In this document: piece by piece, positions 1-8,104 of the stretch
Numbering within the stretch: the first letter of the stretch is position 1
Layout of the letters: each line of letters opens with the position of its first letter
The notes under the pieces: generated by a model
What the model was told of the DNA's origin: nothing
Database searches by the model: none
Seen by the model: only the letters and a program-made list of their open reading frames with translations
Assembly (NCBI GenBank): GCA_012516125.1
Contig: JAAYXB010000021.1
Coordinates: forward strand, 1 to 59,201
Origin: Bacillota bacterium
Lineage (GTDB): Bacteria; Bacillota; SHA-98; UBA4971
Direction: 5' to 3'
DNA: 59,201 nt
Translations under genes and position numbers: made by a program

Positions 1-201
1 CGCCTCCCCACGCCCCCCACGCCGCCAAGCCGCCCGCATCCTTCAATCCTGGGCTTGGGTATCTGTAACGCTCCTACGCACGCGGCCTGCCGCTGCCTGG
101 GATACGCTCAACGCTCAACATTCTTGAGAAGATCTTGACATTCGCCTCGCAGGTTCTTGAAACACACGAGCTACAATGGGCTTGAAAGGAGGTGCCGGAT
201 A

Positions 202-930
202 ATGCTCCGGTCAAGGATACACAACGTAGTCATTGCAAGCGCACTCGCCCTCTCGGTGGCATTGACGGGCGTCGTGGGCGCGGCTTTCGCACAGGAAACC
301 GCAGCGCCCCCCGAGCAGCCCGCGGCGAAGGGCATAGCGCCAGTAGCACCCGCGAACCCGTGGTTCGGCGGTGCCCAAAGGACGGGCTGGCCCGGCCCAC
401 TCGTGGCGAAGATCGCAGACATACTCAAGATGAAGGTGGAGGACCTCGTCGCAGCAAGGGAGGCGGGCAAGTCGTTCGCTGACATCGCAAAGGAAAGAAG
501 CGTGAGCGAAGCTGAGCTCCTGGACGCCCTCATGGCGCAGGTCAAGGCCAACGTTGACAGCCTCGTGGCGAGCGGCAGGATGACCCAGAGCCAGGCTGAC
601 CAGGTCCTCGCGAACGTCCGCGCGAACCTCAAGGCTGCGATCACCCGGACGGCCATAGGCCCGCTGGGAGCCGGGCTCCGGACGGGGATGGGCCGCGGCC
701 CGGGTGCAGGTCAGCGTGCTGGCGCCGGTGCCGGCCCTGGCGCCTTTGGGCGCGGGGCCAGCGCGGGATTTGGTACGGGCTATCGTCAGGGCTGGAAGCA
801 CGGGTTCAGGTGTGGCTTCGGAATGGGCCTCGGGCTCGGCCAGGGGCCGGCAGGCTGCCCGTTCTGGCAGCAGAATCAGAATCAGACTCAGACTCAGACT
901 CAGACTCAAAACCAGAACACCAGCAACTAA
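202..930 (+). CDS. secreted Gly-rich protein with Q/N/T-rich tail
   Basis: The start is the ATG at 202, behind AAAGGAGG at 186-193; an in-frame ATG at 157 has no such site. The 242-residue product opens with a signal peptide ending near AFAQ. Residues about 55-130 are helical and resemble the small DUF2680-like domains of Bacillota secreted proteins (KMKVEDLVAAREAGKSFADI, then an SEAEL-type repeat helix). A Gly/Arg/Ala-rich stretch follows, then a tail of Gln, Asn and Thr encoded by a hexamer repeat. The function is unknown; an envelope or matrix role is only a guess. A hairpin follows the stop. The family assignment is tentative. Confidence 0.75.
   Translation: MLRSRIHNVVIASALALSVALTGVVGAAFAQETAAPPEQPAAKGIAPVAPANPWFGGAQRTGWPGPLVAKIADILKMKVEDLVAAREAGKSFADIAKERSVSEAELLDALMAQVKANVDSLVASGRMTQSQADQVLANVRANLKAAITRTAIGPLGAGLRTGMGRGPGAGQRAGAGAGPGAFGRGASAGFGTGYRQGWKHGFRCGFGMGLGLGQGPAGCPFWQQNQNQTQTQTQTQNQNTSN
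871..906 (+). repeat. hexanucleotide repeat inside the gene 202-930
   Basis: Six tandem hexamers (CAGAAT twice, CAGACT four times) encode alternating Gln-Asn and Gln-Thr. The repeat is in frame, so copy-number change would alter tail length without a frameshift. Confidence 0.85.
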
Positions 931-967
931 CCTGGTCCACCTGGTCCACGCAACATCATCTCCTCTC

Positions 968-993
968 AAGGGAAGGCCTTCCGGCCTTCCCTT
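968..993 (+). terminator. hairpin after the gene 202-930
   Basis: A perfect 11-bp stem, AAGGGAAGGCC with GGCCTTCCCTT, closes a TTCC loop 37 bases after the stop codon. The stem ends in TT but no long T run follows, so it may be a weak or stabilising terminator. Confidence 0.7.
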
Positions 994-1064
994 GCAACTT
1001 TGGGCCTGATCGGGCACAATTATCCCGGACGGACCCGCCGGAGACGGGGCGTAACAAGCCAACT

Positions 1065-1241
1065 ATGGGTGCACAGATCGCGGCCGCTTTGCCAGAAGCT
1101 TGCGGCGTCACACCCCAGAGACGGCGCCCGAAACCAAGCGCCCGGACGCTGGCGGGCTTGTCCGGCGGGGCAACTCCTGGCCCTGGTGGTCCTGGTGGTC
1201 CTGGCGGTCCTGGTGGCCCTGGTGGCCCTGGTGGCCCTTGA
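1065..1241 (+). CDS. possible small protein with Gly-Gly-Pro tail
   Basis: This 58-codon frame starts MGAQIAAALPEACG and ends in about seven Gly-Gly-Pro triplets just before TGA. No good ribosome-binding site precedes the ATG. The opposite strand reads the same DNA as Gly-Pro-Pro, a collagen-like pattern, within a 121-codon open frame (1321-956). Either frame or neither may be real. I see no catalytic domain. Confidence 0.25.
   Translation: MGAQIAAALPEACGVTPQRRRPKPSARTLAGLSGGATPGPGGPGGPGGPGGPGGPGGP
1176..1238. repeat. 9-bp minisatellite (CCTGGTGGT-type)
   Basis: About seven tandem 9-base units vary only at the third base of codons: Gly-Gly-Pro on the plus strand, Gly-Pro-Pro on the minus strand. 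Synonymous variation in both readings gives no clear sign of which strand, if any, is translated. Confidence 0.85.
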
Positions 1242-1242
1242 C

Positions 1243-1670
1243 CGTGCAGTTTCAGGAAGACCGTTCTCGGAAGATCCGTGATGTACGCAACGGGTGGGAC
1301 GGAAAGAGTGACGCGTAGCACCGGTCCCCTTGCATGCGTGACACAGGGAACGAGTAGGGCCGTGACACGTGATGTATGTCACCCGATAACACTTAATGAT
1401 GACGTGGGGGACGCTTGACGAAAAACCGGCGACCTACGTCAACTATCAGCTCGAGCGACTCAATATAGTCAAGCGACGGCAATACCATGAGATCCACTCG
1501 TAACAGGGTGGTACCACGGATGGCCGACTCAAGAGTTGAGGGATAGCTGAGGGATGATGCCGTCATGCCACCGCTTGGCGACCGAGCGGACCGCCTACGG
1601 CCCGCATATGGTTCAACTCTGAGCTTGGCCGTGTGTAGAAGCCACACTTGGCAGCGGAGGTGGACCGCCT
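1243..1670. other. intergenic stretch before the response regulator
   Basis: I see no credible gene here. The only structure noted is an inverted repeat, GTGACA at 1362-1367 with TGTCAC at 1377-1382. It could be an operator for the regulator that follows, but a single copy is weak evidence. Confidence 0.4.
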
Positions 1671-2381
1671 GTGGACAGGCCGCACATTCTCGTGATAGAC
1701 GACGAAGCCGCGATAGGCACCGTGGTCAGGGATTACCTGGAGGCGCAAGGGTATCGGGTGGACTGGGCCTCTGATGGGCTGTCCGGCCTGGACCTCTTCC
1801 GCAGGACGCACCCCGATTTGATCGTCCTCGACCTGATGCTTCCGGGAAAGAGCGGGCTCGACGTTTGCCGCGACATCAGGGCGGAAAGCGACGTGCCGAT
1901 TATCATGCTTACCGCGAAGTCCGAGGAGATCGACCGCGTTGTCGGGCTGGAACTCGGCGCGGATGACTACGTCACAAAGCCATTCAGCCTGCGGGAGCTT
2001 GCTGCGCGCGTGCGGGCGGTCCTCCGCAGGGCCGGCAAGGCCGCCGCGGACGAGAAGAGCGCCGTACTGGAGGCGGGCGACATAGTCATCGACACCGATC
2101 GCCACGAGGTCACCGTAGGGGGGCGCCCCGTAGCGCTCACTCCGACGGAGTTCGCCATCCTGAGCTTTCTCGCGGAGCGCCCGGGAAAAGTCGCAAGCCG
2201 CCTTCAGCTTGTGAACGCGGCGCTCGGGGAGGCCTACGCAGGCTATGAACGGTCCATCGACACGCACGTGAGCAACCTGCGGAAAAAGATCGAGGAGGAC
2301 CCGTCCAACCCCAAGCGTCTTCTCACGGTATACGGCCTGGGTTATAAGCTTGCGGAACCAGGCGAACGGCGCCAGACGTGA
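1671..2381 (+). CDS. OmpR/PhoB-family response regulator
   Basis: This is a DNA-binding response regulator of 236 residues, a typical length. The receiver domain (about 4-118) shows the acidic pair D10/D11, the phosphoacceptor D54 in IVLDLMLPG, and the conserved Lys in YVTKPF. A winged-helix effector domain (about 140-232) ends with YGLGYKL, as in PhoB and OmpR. The start is GTG, with GCGGAGGTGG about 10 bases upstream. The kinase gene follows on the same strand after an unusually long 310-base gap, so the two are likely partners but may have separate promoters. The signal sensed is unknown. Confidence 0.93.
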   Translation: MDRPHILVIDDEAAIGTVVRDYLEAQGYRVDWASDGLSGLDLFRRTHPDLIVLDLMLPGKSGLDVCRDIRAESDVPIIMLTAKSEEIDRVVGLELGADDYVTKPFSLRELAARVRAVLRRAGKAAADEKSAVLEAGDIVIDTDRHEVTVGGRPVALTPTEFAILSFLAERPGKVASRLQLVNAALGEAYAGYERSIDTHVSNLRKKIEEDPSNPKRLLTVYGLGYKLAEPGERRQT

Positions 2382-2691
2382 GTTCATAGACGTCTTTCAC
2401 TTGTCCACAGGCCCGGAGCAGCGCGCCGCCCATCGCTCGCGACTCGCCGCTCGCCGCTCGGACGGGACGGTACGCTTGGCTTGGAGTGCGCCTCCGGGAA
2501 ATCCTGGCGCCTGGGCTCGCCGAACCTTAGAGGACCCGAGGTCCAGGCAACCCAGAACGCGCCGTCAAACCGGCCTGGACTTCTAGACTGACGAACCTCC
2601 AACCTCCGCGCAGAGCGCAGGGACCGACTGCGCTGTGCCGCGCCCTAAGGAGGATGCTACAACATAGAAGCGTAGAGAGGACGGCGGTGCA
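2382..2691. other. gap between response regulator and kinase genes
   Basis: Cognate regulator and kinase genes usually touch or overlap, but here 310 bases separate them. I see no gene of useful length. The stretch includes a GC-rich direct-repeat patch (CTCGCGACTCGCCGCTCGC) near 2436-2460. It may hold a promoter for the kinase. Confidence 0.4.
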
Positions 2692-4095
2692 ATGACCATT
2701 GGACGGAAGATCTCCATAGCATTTGCGGCTGTGGCTGTGTGCGGTGCCCTTCTTACCGCGGTCGTGGCGAACACCGCGACGCGATCCGTGTTCGATTGGT
2801 ACGTCCGGGGGGCCACAGCGGCCCGCGCCGAGCAGTGGCGCGACCTCTTCGCGGCCTACTATGCGCAGCGAGGTTCGTGGTCCGGCGTCGACGTCCTCGT
2901 GCAGTCGGCGGCGCCAGGACCCATGCACGGCATGGGGTTCGGCAGGCGATGGGCGGGCACCCCCGCGGCGGCAACCAGGGGGGAACGGGTGGTCCTTGCC
3001 GACGAGACCGGCAGGATCGTAGCGGACTCTGAGGGGACTGCCACGGGTTCGTTCCTCGGTCAGGAGGCCGCCAGGTTCTCGCTGCCCATCGTCGTGAACG
3101 ACCGACGCGTAGGCACCGTAGCCCTGGTAACCCCGCTCCAGAAGGGACTCGTGACGCTGGAGGCAGAGTTCCTGCGCCGCGTGACAGCTTCGACCATCCT
3201 TGGAGCGGTCCTTGCCGCGCTCCTCGGGGCCGCGCTTGCGTCTACCTTCTCACGGCAGATATCCGCGCCCCTCGCCGAGCTTGCGCGCGCGGCGCGCCGG
3301 ATAGCGCGACGCGACTTCAGCGCGAAAGTCGAGCCCGAGCCTGAGGGAGAGATCGGGGACGTTGCCCGGGCGTTCAACCTCATGCAGGACAGCCTCAAGG
3401 CCAGTGAGGACGCCCGCCACAAGCTCATGGCGGACATCGCGCACGAGCTTCGCACGCCCCTCGCCGTGCTGCGCGGCAACCTGGAGTCCCTCCAGGAGGG
3501 GGTGGCCGATCCCACCCCTGAGATGTTCGTTTCCCTGCACGACGAGGTGATTCGGCTATCCAGGATCGTGCAGGATCTCCTGAACCTCGGACAGATGGAG
3601 TCAGGCGGCTTTCCGCTCCACCTCGTGCCCACACGCGTCAGCGAAGTCGTCGCACGCGTGGCCACGGTCTTCGGCCCGGAAGCCGAGTCGCGCCGGATCC
3701 AGCTCGAGACGACTGCAGAGCCAGAGCTTCCGCCGGTCCAGGCAGACCCGGACCGGATAGCCCAGGTGCTCGTGAACCTCCTCGCCAACGCCATGCGCCA
3801 TACGCCCGACGGCGGCCTCGTCGCCGTGTCCGTGCGTCGCCAGGAGGGCGGCGGCATCGCCGTCTCCGTCCGCGATACGGGTCCGGGGATAGCCGAGAAG
3901 GATCTCCCCCACGTGTTCGACAGGTTCTACCGAACGGACGAAGCCCGCGACCGCTCGGCAGGCGGTGCGGGCCTCGGGCTGGCTATCGCCAAGGGCATCG
4001 TGGAGGCCCACGGCGGCTCCATCTGGGTCCAGAGCTCGCCGGGCCAGGGCGCGATCTTCACCTTTACCCTCCCCGCGCTCCCCGCAACACGCTGA
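2692..4095 (+). CDS. membrane sensor histidine kinase (HAMP)
   Basis: This 467-residue kinase has two membrane segments (about 5-27 and 163-187) flanking an extracytoplasmic region of about 135 residues. A HAMP linker (about 188-240) and a HisKA domain follow, with phosphoacceptor H251 in DIAHELRTPL. The HATPase domain shows the N box (NLLANAMRHTP), G1 (DTGPGI), F box (FDRFYR) and G2 (GAGLGLAI). The ATG at 2692 follows GGACGGCGGTG. It presumably phosphorylates the regulator at 1671-2381. The sensor region contains a GMGFGRRWAG-like stretch that I do not recognise. Confidence 0.93.
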   Translation: MTIGRKISIAFAAVAVCGALLTAVVANTATRSVFDWYVRGATAARAEQWRDLFAAYYAQRGSWSGVDVLVQSAAPGPMHGMGFGRRWAGTPAAATRGERVVLADETGRIVADSEGTATGSFLGQEAARFSLPIVVNDRRVGTVALVTPLQKGLVTLEAEFLRRVTASTILGAVLAALLGAALASTFSRQISAPLAELARAARRIARRDFSAKVEPEPEGEIGDVARAFNLMQDSLKASEDARHKLMADIAHELRTPLAVLRGNLESLQEGVADPTPEMFVSLHDEVIRLSRIVQDLLNLGQMESGGFPLHLVPTRVSEVVARVATVFGPEAESRRIQLETTAEPELPPVQADPDRIAQVLVNLLANAMRHTPDGGLVAVSVRRQEGGGIAVSVRDTGPGIAEKDLPHVFDRFYRTDEARDRSAGGAGLGLAIAKGIVEAHGGSIWVQSSPGQGAIFTFTLPALPATR

Positions 4096-4131
4096 CCCGG
4101 CGCCCCGGCGGCGACGGGGTGGTCAGCGCAA

Positions 4132-4156
4132 GACCAGCCTTGGGGCTGGGCTGGTC
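4132..4156. terminator. hairpin between convergent genes
   Basis: GACCAGCC and GGCTGGTC form a perfect 8-bp stem around a 9-base loop, in the space between the convergent kinase and bactofilin-like genes. There is no T run on either side, so it is only a candidate bidirectional terminator. Confidence 0.35.
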
Positions 4157-4328
4157 GGCGAGCGCCCACGTTCGCTCGTGACCTTGTCGCGGCAGGACCA
4201 GCCTCCCGGCCGATCACATCGCGGCGTTGCCTGCGCCTGCCAGGGCGGCCCGACGTTCGCCTAACATCCGCCCGACCAGGAGGAGGCGGCGATGACCTCT
4301 AGGCGCCACAATGGCTGCATGCGCCCTT

Positions 4329-5549
4329 CTACCGCTCCTCCCGGGCATCTGACGGGCCAGGCCCCTCCGTCGGCTCTGTCGGCTCCCCGGCCTGGGCCAG
4401 TTCCTCGGGCTGGGCTGGCTCCGCAGGCGACACAGGTTGCTGCGCCGGCTGCGCCTGTCGTGGTGCAGTCTCCGTCGGCTGGGCGGCCTGCGTCGGTTGC
4501 GCGGCTTGCGTCGACTGTGGCCCTCCCTGCACCACCGGCTGCGGCACTGGACGCACCGGCTGCTGTGGCTGATGTGACGGGAACCAGGGCCTGTTGGTCC
4601 CGAATCTCGTGTCCAGGACGGCGCCAAGCCCGATGACTGCCACCGCGATGGCGACGACCGCCCCGAGACCCGACACCAGGCCCAGCGCAGCGAGGACAAG
4701 CGCGCCGACGAGGACTTTGACCAGGATGGTCATGTTCGCGTTCGCCAGCCGCCCCACTCTATCGCCCACGACCACCGAGATGGCCGCGTGGCCGAATGCC
4801 GCGGCCGCCACATAGAACACTATCCACACCGGCACCAGCGGTATGCCTATGAGCGTGATCGCAAGGAGTATCATGCCAGGGACGAACAGCAGCCACGCCA
4901 CGAGGCCGACGACCACGGCTCGCCCCGGCTTCGTCTCGACGGAAGCACCCACGGCGGCCACATGGTTCGGCCAGATGGCCACGATGACAAGAGCCAGCAC
5001 CAGCGCGCCCACAAGCCTCAGGATCCACATGAAACCGAAGTACGCCCAGGACATGTGCCACGGTCCCCAGCGCATCGGCCAAGTCACGCCCCGGAAGTCG
5101 AACCTGAACGGGATCCTGCCGCTATGGATCGAACCACGGACGATGGCGCCAGGAGATCTCTGTACCGATCCGCCGATGCTCGTCACATCCCCGCCAACTC
5201 TCGCGTTATCGCCGAGGAAAACCGTTGATCCAACCGATACCACGTCGCCGTCCACCTCGCCGTTGACCTCGACCACGGACCCGATGGAGACGGCATTTCC
5301 TCTCACCCGCCCGTCCACGGTGACCTTGTTACCCAGGGAGACCACGTCGCCTTCAACAACCTCGTCTGCCTGCACGTGAACCGGGCCGCCGAATATGACT
5401 AGACTCCCGCTCCGCCTTTCCTCGGCGGACGCGGACCCGGTGAAGCCCACCAGCGCGATCGCGACAGCCAGGGCCAGCACGACCACGACCGCGCCGAACC
5501 TGTTCGTACTTCTCAGCTTTGACGTGCTCAACCCGACTTCGATGCCCAT
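4329..5549 (-). CDS. bactofilin-like membrane protein
   Basis: The product has 406 residues. The ATG at 5549 follows GAGAGGTG; further in-frame starts (GTG/TTG) lie just upstream. A signal-like segment (about 20-42) is followed by a repeated beta pattern (VEGDVVSLGNKVTVDGRV, NGEVDGDVVSVGSTVFLG) typical of the right-handed beta helix of bactofilin/polymer-forming proteins. Several hydrophobic helices come next, then a Pro/Gln/Ala/Glu-rich tail with repeated QAAQPT. Bactofilins form scaffolds at the membrane; this version with several membrane helices resembles uncharacterised Bacillota proteins. The exact role is unknown. Confidence 0.8.
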   Translation of the reverse strand: MGIEVGLSTSKLRSTNRFGAVVVVLALAVAIALVGFTGSASAEERRSGSLVIFGGPVHVQADEVVEGDVVSLGNKVTVDGRVRGNAVSIGSVVEVNGEVDGDVVSVGSTVFLGDNARVGGDVTSIGGSVQRSPGAIVRGSIHSGRIPFRFDFRGVTWPMRWGPWHMSWAYFGFMWILRLVGALVLALVIVAIWPNHVAAVGASVETKPGRAVVVGLVAWLLFVPGMILLAITLIGIPLVPVWIVFYVAAAAFGHAAISVVVGDRVGRLANANMTILVKVLVGALVLAALGLVSGLGAVVAIAVAVIGLGAVLDTRFGTNRPWFPSHQPQQPVRPVPQPVVQGGPQSTQAAQPTQAAQPTETAPRQAQPAQQPVSPAEPAQPEELAQAGEPTEPTEGPGPSDAREER

Positions 5550-5719
5550 TTTCAACACCTCTCACCCATTCTCTAGTTTTCTCCCGGTCGCTCGCGCCAC
5601 TCCACCGCTTTCCGTAATGCCTCGTAACGCAGCATGACGCCACATCGCCCCGCACAACGCTTCGCGACCCTCGTAATCAGGCTAGGACAGCGCGCCGACG
5701 GCCAACGGCCGACGGATCG

Positions 5720-5941
5720 TCAACCGACGGCGCTTGCTTCGTCCAGACCCGACCTTGCGAGGAGTCCCGCAAGAAGGAGGCCCATCACGAGCGTGAGCGC
5801 TACAAGGATGAGCATCGGCGCCGCGCAGGGTTCAAGACCGCCGGCCGCCGGGCCAGTCCCCGTCGTCACATCCCCCTCAGGAACCTCGCCCATAGACACG
5901 CTCGACGGCACACCCTCCATCGCCGCAGAGCATCTACGCAC
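5720..5941 (-). CDS. possible small single-span membrane protein
   Basis: A 73-codon frame sits upstream of and on the same strand as the bactofilin-like gene, 170 bases away. Its C-terminal half has one convincing membrane segment (PMLILVALTLVMGLLLAGLL) followed by a short charged tail. The N-terminal half is low complexity and no strong ribosome-binding site is visible, so the true start may lie further in. No family recognised. Confidence 0.35.
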   Translation of the reverse strand: MRRCSAAMEGVPSSVSMGEVPEGDVTTGTGPAAGGLEPCAAPMLILVALTLVMGLLLAGLLARSGLDEASAVG

Positions 5942-5990
5942 AAGTCTGACACTATCCAGTCCAGCCGTGAACGAAACGGGTATGTCATTC

Positions 5991-6019
5991 TTGCTTTCGG
6001 CGCCCTCTCAGGGTAGAAT
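5991..6019 (+). promoter_or_regulatory. sigma-A-like promoter of the Phd/VapC pair
   Basis: TTGCTT at 5991-5996 and TAGAAT at 6014-6019 are 17 bases apart and lie just upstream of the antitoxin start at 6043. A ribosome-binding site, GGGGGTGG, precedes the ATG. Confidence 0.6.
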
Positions 6020-6042
6020 ATAGTCATCGGGGGTGGTCATAG

Positions 6043-6297
6043 ATGTTGACCGTGAACGTAAGCGAAGCTAAGGCCAAGTTCCTGGAGTTGATTCGGCAAG
6101 CTCAGAACGACGAGAGCATCGTCGTCCAAAAGAACGGCGCCCCTGTGGCGGCTATCCTCTCATACAAGGATTACGTCAACCTTGAGAGAGTGAAAGCCTA
6201 CATCGCTATGCAAGAGCTTAGCCGCGTTACGAAGGAGTCGGGCGTCACTGCTCAGGAGGTCTACCAGGAGTCTCGCCGCCAGCTCGAGAGGAGATAG
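6043..6297 (+). CDS. Phd/YefM-family antitoxin
   Basis: This 84-residue protein opens MLTVNVSEAKAKFLELIRQA, the standard Phd/YefM DNA-binding fold in which the antitoxin also represses its own operon. IVVQKNGAPVAAILSYKDY is the typical central motif. The C-terminal part (about 55-84) would wrap the toxin. The PIN toxin gene begins 7 bases after its stop, so the two are co-transcribed. Pairing of a Phd-type antitoxin with a VapC toxin is well known. Confidence 0.92.
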   Translation: MLTVNVSEAKAKFLELIRQAQNDESIVVQKNGAPVAAILSYKDYVNLERVKAYIAMQELSRVTKESGVTAQEVYQESRRQLERR

Positions 6298-6304
6298 CGC
6301 AAGA

Positions 6305-6766
6305 ATGGACATAGTGGTCGATGCCAGTGTAGTTCTCGCGGCGTGCCTGCCCGACGAATCGACACCTCAGGCCCAACGGTTGATGAGAGATTACGCTCTG
6401 GGCACGGTCGACCTTTGGGCCCCGAGGCTCTTACTTCTCGAGCTCTCGAATGCATGTCTCGTGGCTGCGAGGCGCGGACGGCTTGAACAGAGTGTGCTTG
6501 ATGGTCTAGCCACGTACATTGCGGCGCTGCAAATAAACTGGGTCAACGTAGAGGAACAGCCCAAGCGAATACTCTCTGTCGCCAGGCAGCTCGGTCTTAC
6601 AGCTTACGACACTGCTTACATCGTCGCGGCTCAGGTGAGAAACGACTGCATGCTGGTTACAGCGGATAAGCGGATGTTCGTGTCTGCCAAAGAGGCTTTC
6701 CCTTTCGTCGTTCTCCTGGAAGACTACAAGGGTGCCTCCGGTACTCGCTCACAGCCTCCCAACTAA
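6305..6766 (+). CDS. VapC-family PIN ribonuclease toxin
   Basis: This 153-residue PIN-domain protein carries the four acidic residues of the Mg-dependent nuclease site: D6 (VVDAS), E46 (LLELSNA), D102 (TAYDTAY) and D121 (VTADKR). VapC toxins cleave tRNA or rRNA to arrest growth until the antitoxin rebinds; the target here is unknown. The stop codon TAA at 6764-6766 overlaps by two bases the edge of the 132-bp repeat that follows. Confidence 0.93.
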   Translation: MDIVVDASVVLAACLPDESTPQAQRLMRDYALGTVDLWAPRLLLLELSNACLVAARRGRLEQSVLDGLATYIAALQINWVNVEEQPKRILSVARQLGLTAYDTAYIVAAQVRNDCMLVTADKRMFVSAKEAFPFVVLLEDYKGASGTRSQPPN

Positions 6767-6896
6767 GTAGATCGCCATGAGTAATCGCCGGTTCCAGAGA
6801 GCGCACGCGCCGTGCAGGGTTGCCGGTGTTGCACTCTCTCTTTGAGTCACTGGCAACCCAAGACCTCGGAAAACGAGAGAAAACTAATGACCTCAT
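6765..6896 (-). repeat. 132-bp intergenic repeat, copy 1
   Basis: Read on the minus strand, this matches 39556-39687 over all 132 bases with about six differences. Its centre is a hairpin, GGTTGCC with GGCAACC around a loop carrying ACTCAAAGAGAGAGTG. The same hairpin recurs at 30506-30550 and 53709-53744. No gene lies inside. Confidence 0.92.
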
Positions 6897-7090
6897 ACTT
6901 GGGTAAGTTTACCGGTCATGAACGCAGACGTGAAGCCTGGACGGGTGACTCCTTCGCGGAAAGGAGGCCGCATGCATCTTGTCTTCAGCAGCTAGCCCTA
7001 ACCGGACTGGCGAAGCCAGGGAAGCCAGGGAGTTGAGGCTGAGGCTAAGAAACATTGGAATGGACATCGACACCTTCAGGCCGGGCAGAT
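6897..7090 (+). other. stretch before the DmpA fragment
   Basis: No complete gene is seen. An open frame from about 6980 reads through RELRLRLRNIGMDIDTFRPG to a stop just after 7140, overlapping the DmpA fragment in another frame. It has protein-like composition but no start signal, so it may be the end of a decayed gene I cannot name. Confidence 0.3.
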
Positions 7091-7204
7091 ATGAAGCGAT
7101 ATGGAGCGATTACAGATGTGAACGGCGTCAAAGTCAGCCACTGCACGCTGGTTGAAGGAGAAGGAATCCTGCTCCCTTCTCCAGTTTCGCCCCTCAGGCT
7201 TTGA
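7091..7204 (+). pseudogene. N-terminal fragment of a DmpA/P1-family peptidase
   Basis: A 37-codon frame starts MKRYGAITDVNGVKVSHCTL, followed by VEGEG. This matches the usual N-terminus of DmpA-family L-aminopeptidase/D-esterases (GAITDVPGVxVGH). Similarity ends after about 25 residues and a stop follows at 7202. A complete enzyme needs over 300 residues, including an internal Gly-Ser/Thr autoprocessing site, so this is a remnant. The frame was too short for an ordinary gene call. Confidence 0.6.
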
Positions 7205-7351
7205 GAAACGCGAGGAACGGCGCCGCGGTATCGCGAAAAATGGTATGCGAGGCAGGGAACGGCAGGGCTTTGGAGAAGACAGTCTCGTCGCCGACATGGG
7301 GACACGCACTGCCGAGCACGTTTCCTGGATGGTGAGGAGGTGCCAGGCAAG

Positions 7352-8104
7352 TTGGACTGGAGCAGTGCTGTCAGTATGCTCAGAACGCTTACCGCGTCCG
7401 GCGTAATCACAGGGGCAGCTCTGGCCGTGGCTGCCCTGATCTTGTTCCTTGCGCTGGGGAGGCAAAGGCTTGCCAGTACCCAGGTTGCCGGCGGAGTGCT
7501 CGGGTTCGCGCTTGGTGCGGCACTGTTCGCGCCGTCGATAGCGGAGGTCCAAGTGCCGCTGCAGTCCCTCGCGACCCGCTGGGCGATGGGCCATCTCGCC
7601 ACCGCCAACAGCCTCGTCCTATCCATCCCCGCCATACTCCTCACGGGCATCGTCCAGGAGCCAGCCAAACTCCTTGCCGCCGGCCTTGGGATGTGGACGG
7701 TCAGGCGCGGGACACGGCGGGCGGCACCTACGATCGGCGCTCTCGCCGGGGCCGGGTACGGGGGCATGGAGGCTGCGATCATTCTGTCGTATGCCCTAAC
7801 CATAGTGCCACCCGGGGTATTTCCGTGGTTGGCCACGGTTGAGCGGGCAAGTGCCGTCATATTCCATTTGAGCCTCCCCGGCATCGTGATGTTCTGGTGG
7901 GCGCGAGGCGCTGCGCGCGGGCTCCTTGGCCTCCTCGGAGCCGTGCTGGCACACGCCGCCCTTGATTCGCTGCCCGTCCTACTCGGGATGGGGTTGGTTG
8001 GGGTCGCCTGTGCCGAGGTTATCGTGGGGATACTATCTCTTGCGCTCTTCGCGTACTTGATATTCCTGGTGAGAGGGGTGAGACGTGGTGAAGAGAACGA
8101 TTAG
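7352..8104 (+). CDS. YhfC/PrsW-like intramembrane protease
   Basis: This 250-residue protein has about seven membrane segments. Conserved polar motifs lie within them: QEPAKLLAAG, GYGGMEAAI, a His in VIFHLSLPG and HAALDSLPVLLG. These fit the YhfC branch of the PrsW/CPBP-like membrane metalloproteases, where Glu and His side chains form the site. GGTGAGGAGG at 7331-7340 points to the TTG at 7352; GTG at 7340 is an alternative. Its last 20 bases overlap the lipoprotein gene that follows, so the two are probably translated together. The substrate is unknown. Confidence 0.7.
   Translation: MDWSSAVSMLRTLTASGVITGAALAVAALILFLALGRQRLASTQVAGGVLGFALGAALFAPSIAEVQVPLQSLATRWAMGHLATANSLVLSIPAILLTGIVQEPAKLLAAGLGMWTVRRGTRRAAPTIGALAGAGYGGMEAAIILSYALTIVPPGVFPWLATVERASAVIFHLSLPGIVMFWWARGAARGLLGLLGAVLAHAALDSLPVLLGMGLVGVACAEVIVGILSLALFAYLIFLVRGVRRGEEND

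Noticed and set aside
135-177. Promoter TTGACA...TACAAT before the first gene
   Set aside because: The spacer is 31 bases, far beyond the usable range.
211-1062. 283-codon frame opposite the first gene
   Set aside because: Its sequence is the antisense of the signal-peptide gene, Arg/Ala-rich and without domain motifs or start signal.
2654-2695. 13-codon leader peptide ending on the kinase start
   Set aside because: The AAGGAGG abuts its ATG with no spacing, so initiation there is unlikely; it is probably chance.
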